In this document: positions 36,167 through 43,964 of the stretch, piece by piece
How positions within the stretch are numbered: position 1 is the first letter of the stretch
Layout: each line of letters begins with the position of its first letter
IMG/VR virus record: IMGVR_UViG_3300020154_000130
Location: 1-64,000 of that record
Direction: 5' to 3' (one strand)
Source: a virus
DNA length: 64,000 bases
Program-made: the position numbers and the translations under genes
Notes under the pieces: generated by a model
Seen by the model: only the letters and a program-made list of their open reading frames with translations
Databases searched by the model: none
Told to the model about the DNA's origin: nothing

Positions 36167-36857
36167 TTAAAAGTACCTCACTCTCATACTTTAAAATTTC
36201 TTCTATGTTGGTTTGTGCCTCATTAAAGGCCTGATTGCAAAATGCATCCATTGCAGATCGATGAAGCCCATCAACATATAAACACCGGAATCGAGCATCA
36301 TCGAGTTCCTCTTTTGGAATCTCGTTTTTCTTATAGGCGCGAAGCTTCAGAACCTTTTCAGCCAGGAGTTGATTTTTCAATGAAAGAACTGCTGGAGTTG
36401 AAATCGTTGTGTCGCTATGCTGAATAACATTTGCGTTTCCAATGATTTCAGGCAGAGATCTGACAACCCATTCTCCTAAGACCATCTCTTTCACGAAAGG
36501 TTCTGATGGGTTTTCTATATCGTAAACAACGTCACCATCTTCATAGGTAATCTGATCATCATAAAAAGTCAAAGCAAATACAGTATAATCTATTATACCA
36601 TTTACGGCTCTTGACATTGCGATCGTAAAGGTTGCGACAGAAGCGGGGTTGTATGCCTGGACTGACGCGGTTACATTACCCGCAAGTAGTTTATGCACGG
36701 CATAAACTAACAATGCAATCGTGCTCCGCTCAGGATTAGGAGATCCGAAGCCTCCTTCATTCTCCTCCGCATCGTAATCACCTGTTGATTCACGAACCTC
36801 TAAGTAAACTTCAGTTCCAAGAGCATTTTGTGAAGGTTTTGATTTTAGAATTAACAT
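36159..36857 (-). CDS. Hypothetical structural protein
   Basis: 232-residue acidic protein, not recognised. Contains a mixed central part with a repeated Tyr/Val pattern (YEDGDVVYDIENPSEP) and a helical C-terminus (KVLKLRAYKKNEIPKEELDD, ALVAFCNQAF-like FCNQAFNEAQTNIEE). Located between capsid and fibre genes, so a head-completion or neck protein is possible. It begins just after a terminator. Confidence 0.5.
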   Translation of the reverse strand: MLILKSKPSQNALGTEVYLEVRESTGDYDAEENEGGFGSPNPERSTIALLVYAVHKLLAGNVTASVQAYNPASVATFTIAMSRAVNGIIDYTVFALTFYDDQITYEDGDVVYDIENPSEPFVKEMVLGEWVVRSLPEIIGNANVIQHSDTTISTPAVLSLKNQLLAEKVLKLRAYKKNEIPKEELDDARFRCLYVDGLHRSAMDAFCNQAFNEAQTNIEEILKYESEVLLNE

Positions 36858-36875
36858 TTATGAAGATTGTTTACT

Positions 36876-36912
36876 GAAAAAATAAAAGGCCGACCATCCA
36901 AAGTAGTCGGCC
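36876..36912 (-). terminator. Rho-independent terminator after the gene at 36945
   Basis: GGCCGAC at 36888-36894 pairs with GTCGGCC at 36906-36912 (11-nt loop). Read on the minus strand the stem is followed by a U-rich run (complement of AAAAAATAAAA at about 36877-36887). Separates the capsid genes from the fibre and connector genes; read-through must occur or a promoter must lie in the remaining 20 nt. Confidence 0.75.
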
Positions 36913-36944
36913 CTGGCTTGCTGCATTTCAAAGAGCAAAAAGCA

Positions 36945-37853
36945 CTAAACTATTTCTTCGTACCGAAACTCTTCGGAGTGCCTTTTTCTAAGTTCAGCAA
37001 AGTGTTGTGATCCTTCTCTTGTAATGAGAAAACTCATTAAGAACTTACGAGGATCATCACCCGGTTCGACTTTTACAATATTTACCTTACCTGGTTTCCC
37101 GGCATTACGCATCCATACCCACGTCCTTATATCTTCGTGATCAGAGAATAAAATCCATTGATGCTGTATAGCATAGTCAATTATTACTCGAGCTTGCTGC
37201 TCCTCAGATCCGGAGAATAAAAGGATTAATTCAGGATGAGTTTGTGAGAAAGGCTGAAGGAAGTTTCTCAACAATCCACCTCTTAAATTTGTAGGTATGC
37301 TGAGATCCGGTTTCTTCAACGCATTCAGGCGATAAGCAAGGGTTGACAATTCATTATCGTCGGCAGATAATAGGTGTCCTCCTGCATGAATTTTATACTC
37401 AAAAGAATTTTTCGCAACCATGAGATCGCGCTTCTCATCTACTTCGTAGAAGATAACAGGCTTCTTCCTGTTGCGATAAGGATTATCCCGATTCTTGTTG
37501 TGTCGCTTTAAATAGATATACAGATCATTTGATTCCGGCGTGCAAATAATTATACCGCTTCCATCAAACGTCACATACCCTGGCTCCGGCTGCATTATGG
37601 TTTCGCCATTCTGCATCCTGATTGGTTTGAAGTCCTTGATGTTATAGATCAACTTATTCATGCCCGGGCTTTTCTTATCTAAAGCATCCATGATCCGATC
37701 GATACCAGCCAGGGTATAGCCTGGCTTCCGGCATGGTTGTTCTGTGATAGGATCGATTGTTCCAAAAATGGCAAGTCGGAACTCTTGCTTCTGGTCACCT
37801 TCCAATGGTTTAACCTGGAGGCCTTCAGATAAAATGTCGTTTATGCTATTCAT
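36945..37853 (-). CDS. Hypothetical protein downstream of capsid gene
   Basis: 302-residue protein of unknown function. A well-ordered mixed sequence with no membrane segment; blocks such as PGYTLAGIDRIMDALDKK, KKPVIFYEVDEKRDLMV and NLRGGLLRNFLQPF. It is isolated between two terminators, which suggests expression by read-through from the capsid gene at a set ratio. A head protein is the simplest guess. Confidence 0.5.
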   Translation of the reverse strand: MNSINDILSEGLQVKPLEGDQKQEFRLAIFGTIDPITEQPCRKPGYTLAGIDRIMDALDKKSPGMNKLIYNIKDFKPIRMQNGETIMQPEPGYVTFDGSGIIICTPESNDLYIYLKRHNKNRDNPYRNRKKPVIFYEVDEKRDLMVAKNSFEYKIHAGGHLLSADDNELSTLAYRLNALKKPDLSIPTNLRGGLLRNFLQPFSQTHPELILLFSGSEEQQARVIIDYAIQHQWILFSDHEDIRTWVWMRNAGKPGKVNIVKVEPGDDPRKFLMSFLITREGSQHFAELRKRHSEEFRYEEIV

Positions 37854-37882
37854 TTTCGCTTTGCTTTGTTGTTGTAAGGAAA

Positions 37883-37906
37883 GAATGAAAGGGCCGAAGC
37901 CCTTTC
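37883..37906 (-). terminator. Terminator with UUCG tetraloop after capsid gene
   Basis: GAAAGGGC at 37887-37894 pairs perfectly with GCCCTTTC at 37899-37906. On the minus transcript the 4-nt loop is UUCG closed by C-G, the extra-stable tetraloop common in intrinsic terminators. The following run is AUUCUUUCC, only partly U-rich, so termination may be incomplete. Lies 11 nt past the major capsid stop. Confidence 0.65.
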
Positions 37907-37917
37907 AAACATTTATA

Positions 37918-39315
37918 TTAGGCTGCTTGCCACAGTAAGAACTTATGACGGCAGCGGATTTCAAGACCTACATAACGCAGGAAGTGAACTCCTTTTTTGG
38001 CTTGATCGTTTGTTGCGCCCTGGCCAGCAAATGCACCAGTTTCCCACATGAAGTAATCATCCTTGATGATGTTGGAGTTGGATGCAAACGCATTCAACGG
38101 AGGAGTTACTTGCATGATGTATGGAACCTGTGAAGGTGATCCGGCAGCTAAATCAGGATTAGCGTCTCTTGTATATCCAGCAGGGATAAAGATTCCCATG
38201 TGGCGGAACGGCATGCCTTCAGCTCCAAGCGTATCCTTATGAGAAAGGATATCCCACTTCTGGTTATAGAATTCATATTCACCAACAGAATAGGATTTGA
38301 AGTTCAGCTTGATAGCCTGTTCAGATCCACCTGAAAACGGTGTGAATGAAATATTACCAGTACCTCCCTTAGCGAATTCAACTAAGAAATCCTTGAGTGC
38401 CAACTGAAGGTTATGACCTTCACCAATAAAATACTTGTTTTCACCGTAAGAGTTATCCAGGTGAAGCATTACTTCATCAAAGGCAGCTCCATCAGGCTTA
38501 CCAAAGTATTCCAGCTCAGCGCCACCAGAACGAATCTGAGGAATCAGACCATGAGTCGTTTGAACAACGCTACCATTCTTGTTGGTCAACCCGCTAGATT
38601 GGTTAGAAACCAAAAGCGCTAATTGAGTTTGTAACTCAAATCGGTTTGCTGTTGCCTGAATGCCTCTATACCACAGATATTTTTTACCTGGTACCGGTTC
38701 GAACCATGCCTGGTTGTACATCTCCTCATCCGTTACTTCAAAGAACTCACGGATGATGTGAAGCTTATTGGTGAGTTTGGTGTATTGTTCAACGCGGCTT
38801 TCAGTTTGGCCACTTCCTTCCGGCTGACCATTGGAAAAGAACACCATGTTTGTACCAACTACACCTACCGATGCGATATCCTGAGATGGATCTGTTTTCT
38901 TTACAGTGATAACATGGGCACCTGGAGTTCTGACAATGGTTTCCACATAACCAGTGGTTTTTCCATCTACAAACATTACCAGCTGACCCTCTACAACAAA
39001 TGATGTTGCGCCTGCTCCACCAATATCTCCGTGTGCATCTGCAGAAAGAGTGATATCGAATTTTGCACCGTTAGCAGCAATCGCTGAGATCTTCGCGGTT
39101 CCGGCCATGTACTGACCTTCTTCGTAGAAGCTGTAAGAAGAGCGTTTCGTTTTTCTGGTGGCCATACGGCCTTCCATTTTCTTCAGCCAGTTGAGTGACT
39201 GAGGGGTTGGAACTTTCATGGAGAGGTCTTGTGCAACCTCGGTCTCATAAAGGTCCAACGGGTTGAGGAGTGCATAAGTTTGATTACTCTGCACCGCGCC
39301 CAATATTTGATCCAT
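37918..39315 (-). CDS. Major capsid protein
   Basis: 465-residue protein directly downstream of the scaffold-like gene and followed by a strong hairpin. Blocks such as KMEGRMATRKTKRSSYSFYEE near residue 47, REFFEVTDEEMYNQ and YRGIQATANRFELQTQLAL in the middle, and a C-terminal beta end (HFLRYVGLEIRCRHKF) fit an HK97-fold coat protein with E-loop, long spine helix and P domain. Size, position after scaffold and downstream terminator support the call more than sequence recognition. It forms the icosahedral shell. Confidence 0.75.
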   Translation of the reverse strand: MDQILGAVQSNQTYALLNPLDLYETEVAQDLSMKVPTPQSLNWLKKMEGRMATRKTKRSSYSFYEEGQYMAGTAKISAIAANGAKFDITLSADAHGDIGGAGATSFVVEGQLVMFVDGKTTGYVETIVRTPGAHVITVKKTDPSQDIASVGVVGTNMVFFSNGQPEGSGQTESRVEQYTKLTNKLHIIREFFEVTDEEMYNQAWFEPVPGKKYLWYRGIQATANRFELQTQLALLVSNQSSGLTNKNGSVVQTTHGLIPQIRSGGAELEYFGKPDGAAFDEVMLHLDNSYGENKYFIGEGHNLQLALKDFLVEFAKGGTGNISFTPFSGGSEQAIKLNFKSYSVGEYEFYNQKWDILSHKDTLGAEGMPFRHMGIFIPAGYTRDANPDLAAGSPSQVPYIMQVTPPLNAFASNSNIIKDDYFMWETGAFAGQGATNDQAKKGVHFLRYVGLEIRCRHKFLLWQAA

Positions 39316-39334
39316 TGTTGTTACCCTACAATTT

Positions 39335-39352
39335 GGTTAATTAAGATTAACC
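39335..39352 (-). promoter_or_regulatory. Small hairpin between scaffold and capsid genes
   Basis: GGTTAAT at 39335-39341 pairs with ATTAACC at 39346-39352 (4-nt loop). It lies in the 49-nt spacer before the capsid start and has no following U-run, so it may stabilise or process the capsid message rather than terminate. Confidence 0.35.
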
Positions 39353-39364
39353 TGGACTTTTGCT

Positions 39365-40585
39365 TTACATGCCCGCTGTTTGAAAGACTGATTTCGCCAT
39401 CTCATTCATAGGATTGACCGCTTTTGCCGGAGGCGCTGGAGGCGCTGGATTAGGATCAGTCGGTGTGGAAGGATTGCGATGAGTCTTGATCATTTTGGCT
39501 AGCATATCTTCCCGCCCTTGTTTATACGCAGAGTTCGCGAGCTCGTCCAGGAGTTCAATTCTCGTTGCGAAGTCTGCAAACTTCTGATGATCAATTTTTC
39601 CGCTTGCGTCCATGATTCCACGTTCTGTAAGCTTTGTGTCCCACCACTCCATGGGTGAAGAAACAAGCTCAACAACTTTAGGTAGTTGGTTTGCGGCATT
39701 GAGCACGTAGTTGACCTTTCCGGAGACTTTCTCTCCATCTGAATCCTGGGCGGATAAGTTCAGTGAGACTCCTTGAAAGGTTGCAAGCTGTGTCTGAACG
39801 AAGTTCCGGTATTCGGCATTCTCTCTGGCTATCTGTTCAGGAGACTTGTACCCACCCTGGGCACTGTTAAAGTTCTCTTGAATTTTAGCTAATTGTGTAC
39901 GTGCCGAATTGGTTTCCAGCTTTTCTTGGATTTTTTGATATTCGCTAGGGGGATTTTCCTGATCATTCGGATCCCCAAACTTCTGACGATCACTTTCCAT
40001 GAACAAAGTCCTTATCTCATCCTGAGATAATCCTGACGATGTTATTTCCGGTTTCATCTTAAAAGCTTCGAATCGAAGTTGCTGGCCTTGCAACTGTTCA
40101 AGATTTAAGCTTTGGACGCGCATGACGTGCATGGCGGCATCCAGTGGTAAACCATCAATCTGATTCGCTAATTCGAATAGCTTTTTCGCTTTATCCGATT
40201 TGAATGTAGACTGATTCTGGAGTTCGATCAGCTGTTGCTGAAGTTTATCTTGATTGGCCAAATAGGCCTGAAATTCGTCTTGGGTCTTAATCCTTCCTCC
40301 GGATATTGCCGCGAAGTCAACCATTGGTGGAGCCGGGTCAGGAGTAGGTGGAGTTGCAGGATCCACAGGCGGGTTCGCTGGCGGTACTGAATCTGATGAT
40401 GGAGGAACCGCCGGTACTGGTGGCGTTCCTGGAGCAGGAGCAGCTGGTGACGTCACTGGCTCAGCGGGAGGTGTCGCCGGTGGTACCGCAGGATCCACGG
40501 GCGGAGTCGTCGTTGACGTTATCTCTTTGCCGTGAATGATATCCTTGAGCTGATCGGCGCTTAAGTTTGATAGGTTTGGATCCAT
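39365..40585 (-). CDS. Capsid scaffold-like protein
   Basis: About 406 residues if started at 40585 (MDPNLSNLSADQLKD); the frame is open to 40621, 12 codons further. The nearer start follows an A/T-rich run (CAAAAAATT), the leader style seen elsewhere. Residues about 25-90 are extraordinarily rich in Pro, Ala and Val (PAVPPATPPAEP, PPANPPVDPATPPTP), then long helices with Gln/Glu (QDKLQQQLIELQNQ), and a second Pro-rich stretch near the end. Helical, low-hydrophobic and immediately upstream of the capsid gene: typical of a scaffold that templates capsid assembly and is later removed. Confidence 0.65.
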   Translation of the reverse strand: MDPNLSNLSADQLKDIIHGKEITSTTTPPVDPAVPPATPPAEPVTSPAAPAPGTPPVPAVPPSSDSVPPANPPVDPATPPTPDPAPPMVDFAAISGGRIKTQDEFQAYLANQDKLQQQLIELQNQSTFKSDKAKKLFELANQIDGLPLDAAMHVMRVQSLNLEQLQGQQLRFEAFKMKPEITSSGLSQDEIRTLFMESDRQKFGDPNDQENPPSEYQKIQEKLETNSARTQLAKIQENFNSAQGGYKSPEQIARENAEYRNFVQTQLATFQGVSLNLSAQDSDGEKVSGKVNYVLNAANQLPKVVELVSSPMEWWDTKLTERGIMDASGKIDHQKFADFATRIELLDELANSAYKQGREDMLAKMIKTHRNPSTPTDPNPAPPAPPAKAVNPMNEMAKSVFQTAGM

Positions 40586-41096
40586 AATTTTTTGCTTTGA
40601 CTTTGTAAAGGGAAATTTCAAGATCTGAACATCTTGACCATTGATTCGCCTGTTAAATTATCCAACAGGTTTTTCGTCTCAAAATGAAAAAAGTCTAATC
40701 GCGGGAATTTGAAAAAAATCGAAGGTTTTCGACAGTAAAAAGTATAGACAATACCTTTTTTACTTAGGGAAACAACCTTTATAAGAGGTTCTCTTCCTAG
40801 AGGTCATGACCATTGCCTACTATCAAGCCGGATAAGTCTCCCCTCAGAGCAAAAATCGCTTGACGATTCACCATCGACGGCCGGAAATTGTTGTTGTTCC
40901 CGTATGACCAAGTTGACAAGGTGGGTCAGAGCTTGGATTTTTTGGCCGCTTTCGTAGGATAGTGCTAGTTTTTATACGCCGAGTCATACATCTAACCACA
41001 GTGTCAGATTATCCCGTCTACATTCAAATTTGAAGAAGTACGCGAGGCGTAACAGGTTTTTAAGGAGCTAAAATATTTGACGAAATCAACCCCTTC

Positions 41097-41186
41097 TAAC
41101 TGTTAACTGTTGGCAATTAAATAATAATTATTACTTTTGTCAAGACTTTTCGACAGGCCACTTCCAGCCTTTCGTAACTGTTAACT
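41097..41186 (+). repeat. Paired 12-mer TAACTGTTAACT flanking promoter
   Basis: TAACTGTTAACT occurs at 41097-41108 and again at 41175-41186, 78 bp start to start, in the same orientation. Each includes the palindrome GTTAAC. The first copy ends beside the promoter's upstream TTG element and the second lies about 36 bp past its downstream element, an arrangement suited to a repressor binding both operators and looping. Confidence 0.6.
41110..41139 (+). promoter_or_regulatory. Bacteroidetes-type promoter for the gene at 41271
   Basis: TTG at 41110-41112 and TACTTTTG at 41132-41139, separated by 19 nt, match the Bacteroidetes primary sigma-factor consensus (TTTG near -33, TAnnTTTG near -7). Transcription would start near 41146 and run through a hairpin into the rightward gene. 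This is the best promoter seen in the window. Confidence 0.65.
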
Positions 41187-41188
41187 AC

Positions 41189-41220
41189 CAAAAGGGCTTT
41201 TCGGAGCCCTTTTGTGTTTC
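41189..41220 (+). terminator. Leader hairpin / attenuator-like terminator
   Basis: CAAAAGGGC at 41189-41197 pairs perfectly with GCCCTTTTG at 41206-41214 (8-nt loop), followed by TGTTTCT. It lies about 45 nt downstream of the predicted start site and 57 nt before the start codon, so it may terminate a short leader RNA or act as an attenuator. Confidence 0.55.
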
Positions 41221-41270
41221 TAAAATTTTCTACAGTACTTTATGTCAAATTAAACTGTGGGATCTCACAA

Positions 41271-41825
41271 ATGGGACGTCTTATCGCATTAACCGCGAAA
41301 TCAAGAAATGGCCAGAACTTCGCTAAACCAAGAGTGGTTTACGTGCAAGAAGATGCTATTTCGATTACCCCCGGAAGCAAAACCGGAAAGGGTACTAAGG
41401 TCGTAGAAAAACTTGATGGCCGTGAAACGACCTACATAGTCTACGAACTTGCTATGCAAATTGAAGCACAAAGAAATCCGAGCTCTTCGGACGTTCTGGT
41501 GAAACAGCACCTTGCTCTCGGTTTAACAGGAGCTGGCACTACTCAGGCCGCTGGTACCGCCTTAACAAAGTACTTCAATGAGACAACAACAATTGGTGCC
41601 GCAGCAACAGAAGCTTTTAGATTTCCTGCTGCAACGGTCGGAAAAGTAATGGTTGTTGTTAACAATGATGCAGCTGGAGATGCGGCGAAAGTTTTTCCTG
41701 CCGATGATGAGTTTATCAACAACCAGGCTGTTGATACTGTTTACAGCATCTCTGGTGGAAATCGGGTTCACTTCGTTTGTCTTGAAGCTGGCAAATGGAC
41801 TGTTGCTGACGATTTTGGTAAGTAA
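41271..41825 (+). CDS. Lone rightward gene, putative decoration protein
   Basis: 184-residue protein (MGRLIALTAKSRN). The frame is open from 41214, but 41271 was chosen because it follows the leader hairpin cleanly. The N-terminal half has TETYIVYELA-like beta segments; the C-terminal half (FPAATVGKVMVVVNNDA, VFPADDEFINNQAVDTVYS, VCLEAGKWTVADDFG) resembles beta-domains of phage virion surface proteins. It is the only rightward gene in 44 kb of leftward genes and has its own promoter, putative operators and terminator, so it is probably strongly and separately expressed. Head decoration is the best guess. Confidence 0.6.
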   Translation: MGRLIALTAKSRNGQNFAKPRVVYVQEDAISITPGSKTGKGTKVVEKLDGRETTYIVYELAMQIEAQRNPSSSDVLVKQHLALGLTGAGTTQAAGTALTKYFNETTTIGAAATEAFRFPAATVGKVMVVVNNDAAGDAAKVFPADDEFINNQAVDTVYSISGGNRVHFVCLEAGKWTVADDFGK

Positions 41826-41845
41826 TTTAAGTTTTCCATAACGAA

Positions 41846-41879
41846 AAAACCCTGGACATCATCCAGGGTTTTCTTTTTT
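41846..41879. terminator. Bidirectional terminator
   Basis: AAAACCCTGGA at 41846-41856 pairs with TCCAGGGTTTT at 41862-41872 (5-nt loop). T-rich runs follow on both strands (CTTTTTT on +; the A-run 41844-41849 on -). It ends the rightward gene and stands at the stop of the leftward SGNH gene, so it can stop both messages. Confidence 0.85.
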
Positions 41880-43467
41880 ACCAGCCCTTACTTCGGATTG
41901 CATCAGCAATTATTTCTGTCAATCGCATTACTCCAAGATTATTGGGATGCAATCCATCTAAAGTCATTGAGCGAGGGATCCATCCGTTGGCGATATCGCT
42001 AAGATCATTTTCACTTCCATCACCGAATGATTGCATTTTTGTTAACGTGGCCACATAGTTATCAGGGTATTCTGCTAGGAGCCCTGCGTTAATGGCCAGG
42101 TAATTGTCATAGTAGGTACTATCAACCTCATTACCTTCAACTCCGTTCGGGAATGATTGAATGTACAACCACTTAACCGGATCAGTTGTCAAATGCGCAA
42201 CCATGTCATTTATCGCTGTGATCGCGCCTTCTAAAGTTTCATCACCATTAAGTCCACCATCAAGAATAACCAACAGCTTACCGTAATGTTCTGGCGTACC
42301 ATCAAATCGCGTTGCTTCTTGTGATAATGATGATCCGCTTACACCATCAAAACTGTAATCCCGCGGTCGATGCCCTTTAACCGGCAACCACATTGACAGT
42401 GTATTCGGTCCTTCAACAAAACTATCTCCGATGATATGCACCCCATCAGAAGGTTCCCATATTTCAATTTTTGTCACATAACCAACACGAATATTTGTTA
42501 ACCTGTTTGAAGGAGGACTCGATGTCGTTATCGGTAATCTTTCATAAAGATCGGTCGGAATTGCCAATGCACCTCCTGATACTTCAACCCCAGTTCTGTC
42601 ATGAACAGTTCCATCAAAGAGAGTGTACTTAATGTCATACGTGCCATCTGCAATAGCAATTGTTACAGCATCCGCATCACGCGAAGCTGCTCCGGACGTA
42701 GCGACGATGGGAGATGTAGCAAACCCACCTACTTCGTATTGAAAATGGTGGACAATGATTGATGTACCTACTGCTGGAGTATTGAAATTCGGACGTAACC
42801 GCGTACGTCTACGACCTGTGGTTGTTGGAGTTCCCTGAATAACAAATAGCCATAGCCGACCACCGTTCGGACCTTCTCCAAGGAAGATTGCATTGGTTAA
42901 CTCATTCGAAGCGCTTCCAGTATTAACGGTTAGAGTCGGAGTATCGAGGTGCATATTGGATGCAGTAAAACTTAGCACTGCGGCACTTCCGGCATCGGTA
43001 TCCTCAACCTGCATGAAGAAAGATCCGGTGGTTGCCGTGGTCTCCACGATTGCCCAAAGACACTCTAACTGAGACGCAAAATTACCATAGACACTTCCGG
43101 GAGAAGAAAGTATCCCAGTGCTTCCATTACTTACATATTCCCAGGCATCCAAGCCAGGAATAATTGATTCCCTCAGGGTTACAGTAGGTAGGTTTGATTT
43201 TTGCCAAAGGGCATCCTCCAAGTTTGAAGGATAATTAATGTTGGTTCTCGCTGGTTCAAACAATGCCCCCCTATCGGTCCGTCGTAATCCACTTAAAATA
43301 CTCGAAAATGTATTGTCAGCTTGTTGAGCCAAACCTGTAGCAGCTTCTGAATCTTCAACCGTCACAGGTATCCCAGTTTGAAGATTAAGTGATAGTAGTG
43401 CTGATGGAAGATCTGACACCATCACAACTCTTCTTTGAGACCTGCTCCTTGATCGTTTTGATATCAT
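41878..43467 (-). CDS. SGNH/GDSL hydrolase, virion-associated
   Basis: 529-residue protein. The last 185 residues form an SGNH hydrolase: block I GDSF with S349, block II Gly in GVSGSS, block III around DGGLNG and block V DGLH with D504 and H507. These enzymes are serine esterases, often acetyl-esterases on carbohydrates. Residues 1-340 are beta-rich (for example QVEDTDAGSAAVLSFT, GGRLWLFVIQG) with a jelly-roll look, perhaps carbohydrate binding or virion attachment. A basic start (KRSRSRSQRR) is unusual. Location between capsid and portal genes suggests it is mounted on the particle. Confidence 0.75.
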   Translation of the reverse strand: MISKRSRSRSQRRVVMVSDLPSALLSLNLQTGIPVTVEDSEAATGLAQQADNTFSSILSGLRRTDRGALFEPARTNINYPSNLEDALWQKSNLPTVTLRESIIPGLDAWEYVSNGSTGILSSPGSVYGNFASQLECLWAIVETTATTGSFFMQVEDTDAGSAAVLSFTASNMHLDTPTLTVNTGSASNELTNAIFLGEGPNGGRLWLFVIQGTPTTTGRRRTRLRPNFNTPAVGTSIIVHHFQYEVGGFATSPIVATSGAASRDADAVTIAIADGTYDIKYTLFDGTVHDRTGVEVSGGALAIPTDLYERLPITTSSPPSNRLTNIRVGYVTKIEIWEPSDGVHIIGDSFVEGPNTLSMWLPVKGHRPRDYSFDGVSGSSLSQEATRFDGTPEHYGKLLVILDGGLNGDETLEGAITAINDMVAHLTTDPVKWLYIQSFPNGVEGNEVDSTYYDNYLAINAGLLAEYPDNYVATLTKMQSFGDGSENDLSDIANGWIPRSMTLDGLHPNNLGVMRLTEIIADAIRSKGW

Positions 43468-43964
43468 CTATTTGTATAAGATAAATTTGCCCTTACCGGT
43501 TGACGAACTACAGTGATATTCCCAGCTGATATCCGGATTTTCTTGAAAGGAAAAGGGTAGTAAACACCCGCGATAAATTCGGTAGCAATGAATGCGGCCG
43601 TATCAACGTTTTGATTATCCACTTCAAGCTCCGCGATCGTAAGAGGAACCTCGTCGCAGTAAAAACCAAACCCTTCCAGGTGAGCGGTTAAAAGTAAATC
43701 ACCGGTATCAGTTTCATCAAACGTACCCTCAATTTGAATTACGCTTGAGCTGACAATCTTTTTAATCCGATGAATGCCGGCATAATCTCCATCAGCGATG
43801 TATACACATTGTCCTTTCTTCAACGCATGTCCTGCCGCGGTTATATTCAATAAGCCATCTCCTCCACTGGCAACAGCGGTAAAGGCTATGGTTCTTTGAT
43901 TAGTTCCAATTGGAGCAATCCCATGATTGGAAGCCAAGACATCCGGATTGGTGTTGTTGTTCAT
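43464..43964 (-). CDS. Hypothetical structural protein
   Basis: 166-residue beta-rich protein (AGHALKKGQCVYIADGDYAG, VIQIEGTFDETDTGDL), overlapping both neighbours by 1-4 nt. It resembles small beta-sandwich virion proteins in character but no family was recognised. Lies between portal and SGNH genes. Confidence 0.55.
   Translation of the reverse strand: MNNNTNPDVLASNHGIAPIGTNQRTIAFTAVASGGDGLLNITAAGHALKKGQCVYIADGDYAGIHRIKKIVSSSVIQIEGTFDETDTGDLLLTAHLEGFGFYCDEVPLTIAELEVDNQNVDTAAFIATEFIAGVYYPFPFKKIRISAGNITVVRQPVRANLSYTNR

Larger units (their letters stand above)
40586..41270. other. 685-bp divergent intergenic region
   Basis: The longest non-coding stretch inside the structural block, between the leftward scaffold gene and the lone rightward gene. 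It holds a rightward promoter, paired 12-mers and a leader hairpin (listed separately), a weak hairpin at 40649-40669 (CCTGTT/AACAGG) followed on + by TTTTTCG, and an imperfect stem around 40735-40771 (GTAAAAAGTAT with ATACCTTTTTTAC). No tRNA cloverleaf or convincing ORF was seen in the middle part (about 40800-41080). Any leftward promoter for the capsid genes must lie here; TATACTTTTT on the minus strand near 40740 is a weak candidate. Confidence 0.6.

Noticed and set aside
40622-41096. Possible tRNA or small ORF in the 685-bp divergent region
   Set aside because: No cloverleaf arms with T-loop consensus and no open frame with leader were found.
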